Source of the DNA: Chitinibacter sp046530675
Lineage (GTDB): Bacteria > Pseudomonadota > Gammaproteobacteria > Burkholderiales > Chitinibacteraceae
Length of the DNA stretch: 64,000 bases
Direction: 5' to 3'
Assembly: GCF_046530675.1 (NCBI RefSeq)
Contig: NZ_CP172558.1
Coordinates: 1,612,001-1,676,000 of the forward strand
The notes under the pieces were generated by a model. That model saw nothing but the letters and a program-made list of their open reading frames with translations, had not been told where the DNA came from and did no database searches. A program made the translations under genes and the position numbers. Shown piece after piece: positions 1-7,925 of the stretch. Each line of letters opens with the position of its first letter. Within the stretch, counting starts at the first letter, position 1.

Positions 1-2458
1 ACAGTGATGCACCTTCTGCCAGATTGAAAGACAAGGTAATCGCCGGGAGCTGCCCCTGATGGTTGATCGTCGTCGTGACCGCGGTGCGCTCGACCGTAGT
101 AAAGCTGCTCAGCGGAATCAGCGCCGTGGCGCTTTTGCTGCGCACCGCCAATTTATCCAGTTTACTCTCGTCGCTGCGATCCGCTTCGCCGAGCTGCATC
201 AGCACCGAATAACTGTCCTGCGGCGCATAAATGCTCGCCACTTCACGCTCGCCGTAGGCGGCATACAGCGTGTCGCGCAGCGACTGCATATCGACACCGA
301 GTTCAGCAGCGCGGTCCCGATTGATATTGAGTTTGGCTTGCAGTGTTTTTTGTTCGGCATCCGAATTCACATCGCGGAAAATCGGCCTGGCCGCCAGTGC
401 GGCGAGTAATTGATTACTCCAGTCTTCCAGATCATTGGCATTGACGGCCTGCAGTGTGTATTGATAGCTGCTTTTGCCACTGCGCCCACCAATATTCAGA
501 TTCTGTGTCGGGCGGTAAAACACGCTGACTCCGGCAATTTTTCCAGTTGATTTACGCAAGCTCTCCAGCGTTTTTTGCATATTGTCGCGCTCTTGACGTG
601 GTTTGAGCGTGATAAACAAACGGCCACTGCTGCCTGAACTGCCCAGGCTTGAAGCGACCGTCGCGACATTCGGATTACGGGAAACGGCCGAGGCCACTTG
701 GCGTTGCAGTTTGAGCAGGGCGGGGTAGCTGATGTCCGGCGCAGCATCGACACTGGCCTGAATCTGGCCGATGTCCTCCTGCGGAAAGAAGCCTTTCGGA
801 ATCAGCAGATATAGCCAGGCTGTCACGGCAAAGGTTGCCAGCGTGATCAGCAGCATCCAGCGGCGATGGCCGAGTACCCAGCCAAGACTGTTTTGATAAG
901 CGGCCAGCAGCCGGTTAAAGCCGGTTTCAAAATAACGGCTCCAGGCTGGTTCGCGGTGATGGTGCGAACGGTTTTCCGGTTTTAAAAACCGCGCTGCAAA
1001 CAGCGGGATCAGCGTCAGCGAGACCAGCATCGATACCATGATGGCCAGCGTCACCACGACGGCAAATTCGTGAAACAGCAAGCCCATCGTGCCGGGCATA
1101 AAGAAAATCGGAATAAACACCGCGACCAGCGAAATCGAAATCGACACGACAGTAAAGCCGACTTCGCCTGCACCTTTGATTGCGGCATCCCAGGGACGCA
1201 TCCCTTCTTCGATATGACGGACAATATTTTCCAGAACGACAATCGCGTCATCGACAACCAGACCGAGCGCGACAGTTAAACCCATTAGCGAGATATTGTT
1301 CAGGCTATACCCCAGCCAGTACATCAATGCAAACGTTGCCAGTAAAGAGATAGGGAGCGATACCGAGGGTATCAGTGTGGCGGCAGCACGGCGCAGAAAA
1401 ACCAGCACCGACAATACAACCAGTCCCAGCGTCAACAGCAAGGTCAGATTGACGTCGTGTATCGATTCGCGAATCGACGTTGATCGGTCATTCAATTCGC
1501 GAACTTCAACCGAGGCGGGCATCTGCGATTTCAATTTGGGCAGCATGGCTTTGATCGCGTCAACGGTCGCAACGGTGTTGGCTCCGGGTTGGCGCTGCAC
1601 GGCCAGAATGATCGAACGCTCGCTATTGACCCAGCTGCCCGATTTAATGTTTTCGACGCTGTCTTCGACGGTCGCGACGTCCTTGAGCCGCACTACGCCA
1701 TCGGCGCTGCTGGTGATGATCAGCTGGGCAAATTCGGCGGCGTTTTTAAGTTGTTCATTGGCTTGCAGCATCAGCGTCTGCCGCTCGCCTTCGAGTTGTC
1801 CGACTGGCGAGTTGGCATTGGCCGTTTTTAGTGCATTCGATAACTCAGGGAGTGAAATATTGCGCGTTGCCAGTTTGTCCGGATCGACTGCGATGCGCAC
1901 GGCATATTTTTTTTGCCCGTAAATTTGTACTTGGGCAACGCCGTTGATGGTCGAGAGTGCGGGGGCGATCAGGTTGTCCGAGAAGTCGTTCAGTTGCGAG
2001 AGCGACATTGACGGTGAATTGATCGCCAACATCAAAATCGGCGCGTCCGATGGATTGACTTTGCGATAGCTGGGCGGGCTTTTCATGTCGCTCGGCAATG
2101 AGCGGGTGGCGCGGTACAGTGCAGCCTGAACGTCGAGTGCTGCCGATTCAATATCCCGTCCGGGTGCAAACTCCAGCGTGATTGATGTGCTACCTAAGCG
2201 GCTGCTCGAGCTCATCATGGCGAGGCCGGGAATTGTCGAAAATTGTTTTTCCAGTGGCGTTGCGACCGAATTGGCCATGGTTTCTGGTGATGCGCCGCTC
2301 AGGTTGGCCGATACATTAATCGTCGGCGTGTCATAAGTCGGTAGTGCGGAGATGGGCAGGTTCAGCCAGGCGATGGCTCCGGTGACCATGACGGAGAGCC
2401 AGAGCAGCAGTGTTGCGACCGGCCGATGGATCGCCCACCATGAAATACCGTGCCCCAT
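1..2458 (-). CDS. RND efflux transporter permease, HAE1 family (C-terminus cut by window edge)
   Basis: Inner-membrane proton/drug antiporter of a tripartite efflux pump. Reading from an ATG at 2458, the frame stays open for 819 codons to the window edge; family members are about 1,030-1,050 residues, so roughly the last fifth is missing. A first membrane helix lies near residues 14-33. The conserved TM4 signature GLVVDDAIVVLEN, with the paired Asp of the proton relay, lies near residue 400, and the periplasmic porter regions flank it. The start codon overlaps the stop of the adaptor gene by one base (TAATG), so the two are translationally coupled. The MdtB/MdtC/MuxB branch is a reasonable guess but not proven, and the substrate cannot be read from sequence. 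The outer-membrane partner may lie beyond position 1. Confidence 0.93.
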   Translation of the reverse strand, partial: MGHGISWWAIHRPVATLLLWLSVMVTGAIAWLNLPISALPTYDTPTINVSANLSGASPETMANSVATPLEKQFSTIPGLAMMSSSSRLGSTSITLEFAPGRDIESAALDVQAALYRATRSLPSDMKSPPSYRKVNPSDAPILMLAINSPSMSLSQLNDFSDNLIAPALSTINGVAQVQIYGQKKYAVRIAVDPDKLATRNISLPELSNALKTANANSPVGQLEGERQTLMLQANEQLKNAAEFAQLIITSSADGVVRLKDVATVEDSVENIKSGSWVNSERSIILAVQRQPGANTVATVDAIKAMLPKLKSQMPASVEVRELNDRSTSIRESIHDVNLTLLLTLGLVVLSVLVFLRRAAATLIPSVSLPISLLATFALMYWLGYSLNNISLMGLTVALGLVVDDAIVVLENIVRHIEEGMRPWDAAIKGAGEVGFTVVSISISLVAVFIPIFFMPGTMGLLFHEFAVVVTLAIMVSMLVSLTLIPLFAARFLKPENRSHHHREPAWSRYFETGFNRLLAAYQNSLGWVLGHRRWMLLITLATFAVTAWLYLLIPKGFFPQEDIGQIQASVDAAPDISYPALLKLQRQVASAVSRNPNVATVASSLGSSGSSGRLFITLKPRQERDNMQKTLESLRKSTGKIAGVSVFYRPTQNLNIGGRSGKSSYQYTLQAVNANDLEDWSNQLLAALAARPIFRDVNSDAEQKTLQAKLNINRDRAAELGVDMQSLRDTLYAAYGEREVASIYAPQDSYSVLMQLGEADRSDESKLDKLAVRSKSATALIPLSSFTTVERTAVTTTINHQGQLPAITLSFNLAEGASL

Positions 2459-3585
2459 TATTTGCGCCCTCCACCTTGGCTGGACGATTTGGCCGGGCGA
2501 CTGGCTTCGATCACTGAGCCGCCGGGACGAACATTTTGCCCACCTTCGCGAATGACTTTGCTACCGGCCTGCAGCCCGTCGATTAGCGCTTGTCCATCGT
2601 GGCTTCTCAGCACCGTGACGGCCTGTGGTCGGGCTTTACCTTCCTTGTCGATCAAATAAACAAAGCGTTGCTCAGGCCCGGTCTGGATTGCCTGAAGTGG
2701 CAATACCAGGCCGCGTTCAGAACCGAGCTGTAACTGAACCCGGGTACTCAGTCCTGGCCAGAGCAGATGGTCGCGATTGGCAAATTCGGCCTTGGCCAAG
2801 AGCGTTCCGCTGCTTTTATCGACGGTGCTATCGAGAAAGACCAGTTGACCATCACGTGTGCTGCCGTCGGGCAGTGTGGCGCGGACGATCAGTTTGTTTT
2901 GCGCGGCGAGCAAAGCGGGAAGTTCACGCTCTGGCACGCTAAAGCTGATCCGTACCGGGTCGAGCTGGGTCAGCGTGACCAGCGGATCGCTACCACTGGC
3001 CTGAGCCAGACTGCCCGTTCGCACATTGATTTTGCCGGTACGGCCTGCAAAAGGCGCGACAATGCGTGAGAAGCTCAGTTGTGCATTGGCCGCCGACTGA
3101 TCGGCCTTGGCGGCAGCAAGTTGTGCACGCAGGCTTTCGGCCTTGGCGCGTGCGGTGTCTACGGCTGAAGGGGAAATAAATTTGGCTTGCTCGAGTTCGA
3201 GTGAGCGCTGAAGATTGCGTTCAGCTTCCATCAGTTGAGCTTGCATTTGGGATGAGACCGCTTGGCTGCGCAAGGCCTGCGCTTGGTCGTGGCGAGAGTC
3301 CAGTGTGAATAATAATTGCCCCGCTTTGACTTCGTCGCCTTCGCGGAAATGAATTTGGGCAATCTGCGCATTGATTTGTGGCCGGATTTCTATGGTCTGA
3401 GCTGCTTCTACATGGCCGTTGCTGGCGATTTCTCTTGGTAGTTCACCCTGTTTGACCAGAGTGCTGATGATGACGGTCGGACGGTCACTTTTGCCCGGTT
3501 TTTCTGTGGCTTTGTCACAGGCGGTCAGTGCGAGCACCAGCAAGGCCAGTGTTCCGAGTTGTGGGTGAATCAATGCGCTCATCAT
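2458..3585 (-). CDS. RND efflux periplasmic adaptor (membrane fusion protein), lipoprotein
   Basis: Periplasmic adaptor linking the RND permease to an outer-membrane channel. It has 375 residues, usual for the family. The N-terminus has a lipobox (LTAC, Cys23) followed by Asp24, which by the enterobacterial +2 rule would keep the lipoprotein on the inner membrane. Next come the split lipoyl/barrel-sandwich segment (around IEIRPQINAQIAQIHFREGD), an alanine- and glutamine-rich coiled-coil hairpin (about residues 105-165) and beta-barrel and membrane-proximal domains. The C-terminal tail is Ser/Gly/Lys-rich. Two tandem ATGs (3585, 3582) could start it. It is first in a two-gene operon, and no regulator gene is adjacent. 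The 250 nt between it and dedA must hold both divergent promoters. Confidence 0.93.
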   Translation of the reverse strand: MMSALIHPQLGTLALLVLALTACDKATEKPGKSDRPTVIISTLVKQGELPREIASNGHVEAAQTIEIRPQINAQIAQIHFREGDEVKAGQLLFTLDSRHDQAQALRSQAVSSQMQAQLMEAERNLQRSLELEQAKFISPSAVDTARAKAESLRAQLAAAKADQSAANAQLSFSRIVAPFAGRTGKINVRTGSLAQASGSDPLVTLTQLDPVRISFSVPERELPALLAAQNKLIVRATLPDGSTRDGQLVFLDSTVDKSSGTLLAKAEFANRDHLLWPGLSTRVQLQLGSERGLVLPLQAIQTGPEQRFVYLIDKEGKARPQAVTVLRSHDGQALIDGLQAGSKVIREGGQNVRPGGSVIEASRPAKSSSQGGGRK

Positions 3586-3837
3586 GGTGTCTCAGTGTGA
3601 TTTTGCTGGTATGAGTTGAAAATGGCTGGCAGGTTCAATACTAACAGCGCTGCAGTGATCTATGGTGTGGCGAGAGATTGATATTGCATGCCGATGTTGC
3701 TTGAAAAAGGAGCCAATCGATTTGGCATGCTTGATGGATGACAAACAAACCGTCAATTGTAATCCATTAGCAACAAATTAATTGTGCGACGCCGTGCTAT
3801 GATCACGCACATTGGCCTTTATTGTGATGGTTATGCA

Positions 3838-4443
3838 ATGGATGTTCTCCAGTCGCTTATCAGTATCTTTACTGATTATGGCTACCTGGCCGTCTTCACG
3901 GTGCTGTTGGCTTGTGGGCTCGGTGTTCCCATTCCCGAAGATATTTCACTGGTCGCTGGCGGGGTTATTTCGGGCTTGGGCTATGCACATGTTCATACGA
4001 TGTTTGCCGTCGGGATGGCGGGTGTGTTGATCGGTGATAGCTTTATGTTTCTCCTTGGCCGCTATTGTGGAACCAATCTGCTTGAGCACCGTTATTTCAA
4101 ACGAATGATGACGCCGGATCGCTACCAGGCGGTACAGGATAAATTCGAACGCTATGGGAATCGCGTGCTGTTTGTCGCACGTTTTCTGCCGGGCTTGCGT
4201 GCGCCAATTTACCTAACTGCCGGGATGTCTTGCCGGATTTCATATTTGCGGTTTCTGATTCTGGATGGAATGGCTGCGCTGATTAGTGTGCCAGTCTGGG
4301 TTTATCTGGGTTATTACGGCGCAACGAATCGTGAATGGTTGTTGATGTGGCTTGCGCGCGGCCAGACGGCCATTCTGGTGCTGGTGGCTATCGTCGCGGT
4401 GATTGTGGGTGCTTGGTATCTTAAAAATAAGCGCAATCCCTAA
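3838..4443 (+). CDS. DedA family membrane protein
   Basis: Integral inner-membrane protein of the DedA/SNARE-associated superfamily, whose members are linked to undecaprenyl-phosphate or lipid flipping and membrane homeostasis. Visible marks are the early acidic pair in VPIPEDISLVAGG (Glu34-Asp35 from the chosen start), the central FVARFLPGLRAPIY motif with essential-type arginines, and four to five hydrophobic segments. I chose the ATG at 3838 (201 residues), because DedA proteins normally begin just before the first helix. A GTG at 3784 would add 18 residues that do not resemble the family. The ribosome-binding site is weak for either start. The gene precedes alr by 61 nt on the same strand; no functional tie is implied. 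Confidence 0.88.
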   Translation: MDVLQSLISIFTDYGYLAVFTVLLACGLGVPIPEDISLVAGGVISGLGYAHVHTMFAVGMAGVLIGDSFMFLLGRYCGTNLLEHRYFKRMMTPDRYQAVQDKFERYGNRVLFVARFLPGLRAPIYLTAGMSCRISYLRFLILDGMAALISVPVWVYLGYYGATNREWLLMWLARGQTAILVLVAIVAVIVGAWYLKNKRNP

Positions 4444-4504
4444 AGGTCTTATTTTTTCCGCTGACCTACACTAGTCCCTTCTGCAACTTCGAGTTAAGCC
4501 AAAG

Positions 4505-5575
4505 ATGTCTCGTCCTATCGAAGCTGTTGTCCACAGCGCCGCGCTACGTCATAACTACCAAACCATCAAGCAGCGTGCTCCCGGAGCCAAGGCATTTGCG
4601 GTGATCAAGGCCAATGCCTATGGTCACGGCGTAGCCCGGGTGGTCGAGGCGCTGCACGATGCCGATGCTTTTGCCATTCTGGAGTTCGATGCGGCAGTGC
4701 AAATGCGGCAGCACGGCGTAACTCAGCCGATTTTGCTGTTGGAAGGGGCGTTCAGCCCTGCCGAACTCCAAGCGTGTGCCGAGCATCGTTTGATGCTGGC
4801 AATTCACGAGCCGCGTCATTTGTGCTGGTTGCAGGAAACGCCTTTGCTGGCGCCTGTTGACGTGTTTTTAAAGCTCAATACCGGAATGAACCGGCTCGGT
4901 TTTGCGGTTCAGGATGCCGCTTCGCTATTCGCGCAATTGCGCAAGCTACCGAATGTGGCCAGCGTGACGTTGATGACGCACTTTGCGACTGCCGATGAGC
5001 CGGCAAAAGGTGTAGCCAAACAATGGGAGCGTTTTCGATTACATACTGCCGGGCTGGATTGTCCGCGCTCGCTGGCCAATTCGGCGGCAACACTGGCATA
5101 TCCCGAAGTTCATGCCGATTGGGTTCGTCCCGGGATTGCACTTTATGGTTCTTCGCCATTTAACCACCTGAGTGCACGGCAATTGGGCTTGCAAGCTGCA
5201 ATGACTTTGCGTTCAGAGGTGATAGCTGTTCAGGAGCTCGTCGCAGGAGATGCGGTTGGTTATGGCGCAAGCTTTATTGCCGATGGCCGGATGCGGGTTG
5301 GTATTGTTGCCTGTGGCTATGCCGACGGTTATCCGCGTCATGCGCCGACCGGCACTCCGGTGCTGGTTGAAGGCAAAATGACCCGTTTGCTTGGCCGGGT
5401 TTCGATGGATATGCTGTGTGTTGATCTGAGTGAGCTGCCACAGGCCGGAATCGGAAGTGGGGTCGAGCTCTGGGGGGCGGCTTTGCCGATTGACACGGTG
5501 GCGCATGCTGCCGGAACTATTGCTTATGAATTGATGTGTGCCGTTACGGCGCGAGTACCAATCCGTTCTGTTTGA
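4505..5575 (+). CDS. alr: Alanine racemase
   Basis: PLP-dependent racemase making D-alanine for peptidoglycan; cytoplasmic. It has 356 residues, normal for the family. The PLP-binding lysine is Lys35 in AVIKANAYGHG, and the opposing catalytic tyrosine is near residue 253 in GYGASF. The substrate-side motif MTHFATAD and the C-terminal beta-barrel segment GRVSMDMLCVDL are present. It follows dedA and is followed after 89 nt by lysC; that spacer holds a perfect 8-bp hairpin starting 13 nt after the alr stop. In many bacteria alr sits near replication or repair genes, so the linkage to lysC here is simply noted. Confidence 0.96.
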   Translation: MSRPIEAVVHSAALRHNYQTIKQRAPGAKAFAVIKANAYGHGVARVVEALHDADAFAILEFDAAVQMRQHGVTQPILLLEGAFSPAELQACAEHRLMLAIHEPRHLCWLQETPLLAPVDVFLKLNTGMNRLGFAVQDAASLFAQLRKLPNVASVTLMTHFATADEPAKGVAKQWERFRLHTAGLDCPRSLANSAATLAYPEVHADWVRPGIALYGSSPFNHLSARQLGLQAAMTLRSEVIAVQELVAGDAVGYGASFIADGRMRVGIVACGYADGYPRHAPTGTPVLVEGKMTRLLGRVSMDMLCVDLSELPQAGIGSGVELWGAALPIDTVAHAAGTIAYELMCAVTARVPIRSV

Positions 5576-5587
5576 TGGTGAACTGTT

Positions 5588-5609
5588 CGTCAATTTACCC
5601 CAATTGACG
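5588..5609. other. Hairpin in alr-lysC spacer
   Basis: Perfect inverted repeat CGTCAATT / AATTGACG with a six-base loop, 13 nt after the alr stop. No U-tract follows, so it is not a classical terminator. It resembles the hairpins found after other genes in this window. Confidence 0.6.
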
Positions 5610-5664
5610 CAGATTCCATTACAATTATCCGGTTTTTATTAATTTTCCAGCCTGCAGGTTAATC

Positions 5665-6891
5665 ATGGCATTAATCGTCCAAAAATATGGCGGTACATCG
5701 GTTGGGTCGCCTGACCGAATCAAAAACGTAGCGCGCCGCATCGCCAAGTTTAAAGCTCAAGAGCATGACTTGGTGGTGGTTCTGTCCGCAATGTCTGGCG
5801 AAACCAATCGCCTGATCGCTTTGGCTAAAGAAATGCAAGCCAACCCGGATCCACGTGAACTAGATGTAATTGTTTCGACTGGTGAACAAGTCACGATTGG
5901 CTTGCTGGCAATGGCGCTCAAAGACATGGGTCTGGATGCCGTGTCGTACACCGGCTCGCAGGTCAAAATCCTGACCGACAGCTCGCATACCAAAGCGCGG
6001 ATTCAGCATATTGACGATGCCAATATGCGTGCCGATCTGAACGCCGGTCGCGTAGTGATCGTAGCGGGCTTCCAGGGCGTGGACGCCAACGGCAATATCA
6101 CGACTTTGGGTCGTGGTGGTTCGGATACTTCGGGCGTGGCTTTGGCCGCAGCACTGAAAGCCGACGAATGCCAGATTTATACCGATGTTGATGGCGTTTA
6201 TACGACCGATCCGCGCGTCGTGCCGGAAGCGAAAAAGCTCAAAACGATTACGTTTGAAGAAATGCTGGAAATGGCCAGCCTGGGCTCGAAAATCTTGCAG
6301 ATTCGTTCGGTTGAATTTGCAGGCAAATACAATGTGAAATTGCGCGTATTGTCCTCGTTCCAGGAAGAGGGCGAGGGTACGTTGATTACTTTTGAGGAAG
6401 ACTCTACCGTGGAAAAACCAGTCATCTCCGGCATCGCCTTTAATCGCGACGAAGCCCGCATCAATGTGATCGGTGTTCCTGACAAGCCAGGTATCGCTTA
6501 CCAGATCCTGGGGCCAGTGGCTGATGCCAATATCGATGTGGATATGATTATCCAAAACGTCGGTCAGGACGGCACAACGGATTTCTCGTTCACCGTGCCA
6601 AAAGGCGAAATGGCGCGTGCCATCAAGGTGCTCGAAGGCGTGCAAAGCCAGATCGGCGGCAAATCGGTATCGGGTGACGACAAGATTTGTAAAGTATCCA
6701 TCGTCGGCGTTGGGATGCGTTCGCACGTGGGCGTGGCATCAACGATGTTCCGCACGCTGGCTGAAGAGGGTATCAATATCCAGATGATCTCGACTTCCGA
6801 AATCAAAATTTCGGTTGTGCTGGACGAAAAGTATCTGGAATTGGCTGTTCGCGTATTGCACAAAGCTTTTGGTCTTGAGCAAAACGATTAA
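5665..6891 (+). CDS. lysC: Aspartate kinase
   Basis: Phosphorylates L-aspartate, the first step to lysine, threonine, methionine and diaminopimelate. It has 408 residues, the length of monofunctional feedback-controlled aspartokinases of Pseudomonas/Neisseria type. The N-terminal kinase domain opens with KYGGTSVG (residues 7-14), with GRGGSDTSG near residue 150 and the Asp-rich TDVDGVYTTDPR near 180. Two C-terminal ACT domains (about 265-335 and 345-408) bind allosteric amino acids; GMRSHVGVASTMF lies at the second. The start at 5665 has AGG upstream. Some homologues also make a small subunit from an internal start covering the ACT part; I cannot show that here. The tRNA array follows about 90 nt downstream with its own promoter. 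Confidence 0.97.
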   Translation: MALIVQKYGGTSVGSPDRIKNVARRIAKFKAQEHDLVVVLSAMSGETNRLIALAKEMQANPDPRELDVIVSTGEQVTIGLLAMALKDMGLDAVSYTGSQVKILTDSSHTKARIQHIDDANMRADLNAGRVVIVAGFQGVDANGNITTLGRGGSDTSGVALAAALKADECQIYTDVDGVYTTDPRVVPEAKKLKTITFEEMLEMASLGSKILQIRSVEFAGKYNVKLRVLSSFQEEGEGTLITFEEDSTVEKPVISGIAFNRDEARINVIGVPDKPGIAYQILGPVADANIDVDMIIQNVGQDGTTDFSFTVPKGEMARAIKVLEGVQSQIGGKSVSGDDKICKVSIVGVGMRSHVGVASTMFRTLAEEGINIQMISTSEIKISVVLDEKYLELAVRVLHKAFGLEQND

Positions 6892-6939
6892 TTTGTTGAG
6901 TAATTTCTGCAACTTATCGGAAAATGTTGTGGAAACTGG

Positions 6940-6968
6940 TTGACGGGTTTGGGTGGTGTCGGTATTAT
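6940..6968 (+). promoter_or_regulatory. Sigma-70 promoter of the first tRNA array
   Basis: TTGACG at 6940-6945 and TATTAT at 6963-6968 with an ideal 17-bp spacer, about 15 nt before tRNA-Ser. The discriminator (CTCGC) is GC-rich, typical of stringently controlled stable-RNA promoters. The promoter before the second tRNA array (47570-47598) has the same two hexamers and the same spacing. Confidence 0.85.
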
Positions 6969-6983
6969 CTCGCTTCTCTGAAC

Positions 6984-7073
6984 GGAGACGTGGCCGAGTG
7001 GCTGAAGGCACCGCCCTGCTAAGGCGACATACGGGCAACTGTATCGAGGGTTCGAATCCCTCCGTCTCCGCCA
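6984..7073 (+). tRNA. tRNA-Ser (GCT)
   Basis: A 90-nt class II tRNA including encoded CCA. Acceptor GGAGACG pairs with CGTCTCC; the loop CTGCTAA gives anticodon GCT (reads AGC/AGU). The long variable arm TACGGGCAACTGTA is present. The outermost anticodon-stem pair (27-43) reads C-A rather than a Watson-Crick pair. Confidence 0.95.
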
Positions 7074-7096
7074 GAGGATTTAAATTGTTGTGTAGT

Positions 7097-7173
7097 GCGC
7101 CCGTAGCTCAGTTGGATAGAGTATTTGGCTACGAACCAAAGGGTCGGGCGTTCGAATCGCTCCGGGCGCACCA
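7097..7173 (+). tRNA. tRNA-Arg (ACG), copy 1
   Basis: A 77-nt tRNA with CCA. Acceptor GCGCCCG/CGGGCGC; anticodon stem TTTGG/CCAAA around the loop CTACGAA gives anticodon ACG, whose A34 is normally edited to inosine to read CGU/CGC/CGA. Identical to the copy at 7305. Confidence 0.96.
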
Positions 7174-7203
7174 ACACCACAATGTAGTATTGATGTTTTA
7201 GAT

Positions 7204-7278
7204 GTCCCTATAGTTTAGCGGTTAGAACACTGCCCTTTCACGGCGGCGGCCGGGGTTCGATTCCCCGTGGGGACGCCA
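7204..7278 (+). tRNA. tRNA-Glu (TTC), copy 1
   Basis: A 75-nt tRNA with CCA. Acceptor GTCCCTA/TGGGGAC includes one G-U pair; stem CTGCC/GGCGG around CTTTCAC gives anticodon TTC. Identical to the copies at 7419 and 47835. Confidence 0.96.
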
Positions 7279-7304
7279 AATCATCAGCAAAGTTTTAAAT
7301 CAGT

Positions 7305-7381
7305 GCGCCCGTAGCTCAGTTGGATAGAGTATTTGGCTACGAACCAAAGGGTCGGGCGTTCGAATCGCTCCGGGCGCACCA
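7305..7381 (+). tRNA. tRNA-Arg (ACG), copy 2
   Basis: Exact repeat of the tRNA-Arg at 7097-7173. The flanking spacers differ, so only the tRNA sequences have been kept identical after duplication of an Arg-Glu pair. Confidence 0.96.
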
Positions 7382-7418
7382 ATTTAAATCTTAGTTGTTT
7401 TCAAGTTGTTTCAAGCAT

Positions 7419-7493
7419 GTCCCTATAGTTTAGCGGTTAGAACACTGCCCTTTCACGGCGGCGGCCGGGGTTCGATTCCCCGTGGGGACGCCA
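7419..7493 (+). tRNA. tRNA-Glu (TTC), copy 2
   Basis: Exact repeat of the tRNA-Glu at 7204-7278; last member of the five-tRNA array. A weak CCAAC/GTTGG inverted repeat spans its 3' end, but no U-tract follows. Confidence 0.96.
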
Positions 7494-7925
7494 ACTTAGT
7501 TGGTGTCGGTAGTATTTCAATATTGTTGCATTTCTTTTTTCTCCCTACTTTTCCTGCAAATTCATCAAACAATTACTTGTGCTTTTTTCCGCTTTTGTTG
7601 TCTGAAAGAGGCATGATTCTCATTTGTCTGTATGAACTTAATGCAGGGTATCTCTCTGCGCTTATTGTTTTGTAACGCCTTCAGACGTATACCATTGCGG
7701 GTATCAAGATTCGTTTTTTATGTTCATCTCTCCGCATCTCGACGATGCCCGGCTTATTTCTTTCGGGGCTTGGTCTTGCCCTATTCGCACTTTTAAATCG
7801 ATCTAGGCAAGCCTGCCTGCAAATGACTATGATTGGGTTGGCGTTTTTCCCTCATCGTTGTAATGAGCGCTGGCAGGCAATTGCTGAATGTACGGTGTTT
7901 CATTTCAGAGTACGGATAGAATGAA
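7494..7925. other. 432-nt intergenic region without a convincing gene
   Basis: It lies between the tRNA array and the diguanylate cyclase gene. It is AT-richer than its surroundings and contains stop codons in every frame at short intervals, apart from one short frame running out of the last tRNA that looks spurious. It contains GGGTAT at 7646-7651, ATACC at 7689-7693 and GGGTAT at 7699-7704, the motif that frames hairpins in other spacers of this window. The promoter of the downstream gene should lie here, but I could not pick it with confidence. Confidence 0.5.

Noticed and set aside
1296..1922. 208-residue plus-strand frame inside the RND gene
   Set aside because: The RND permease occupies the other strand continuously with conserved motifs.
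5860..6726. 288-residue open frame on the minus strand opposite lysC
   Set aside because: Antisense shadow of a fully conserved aspartokinase gene; low-complexity His/Arg-rich product and no SD.
7406..7675. 89-residue frame starting within the last tRNA-Glu
   Set aside because: It begins inside the tRNA, lacks an SD, and its composition is not protein-like.
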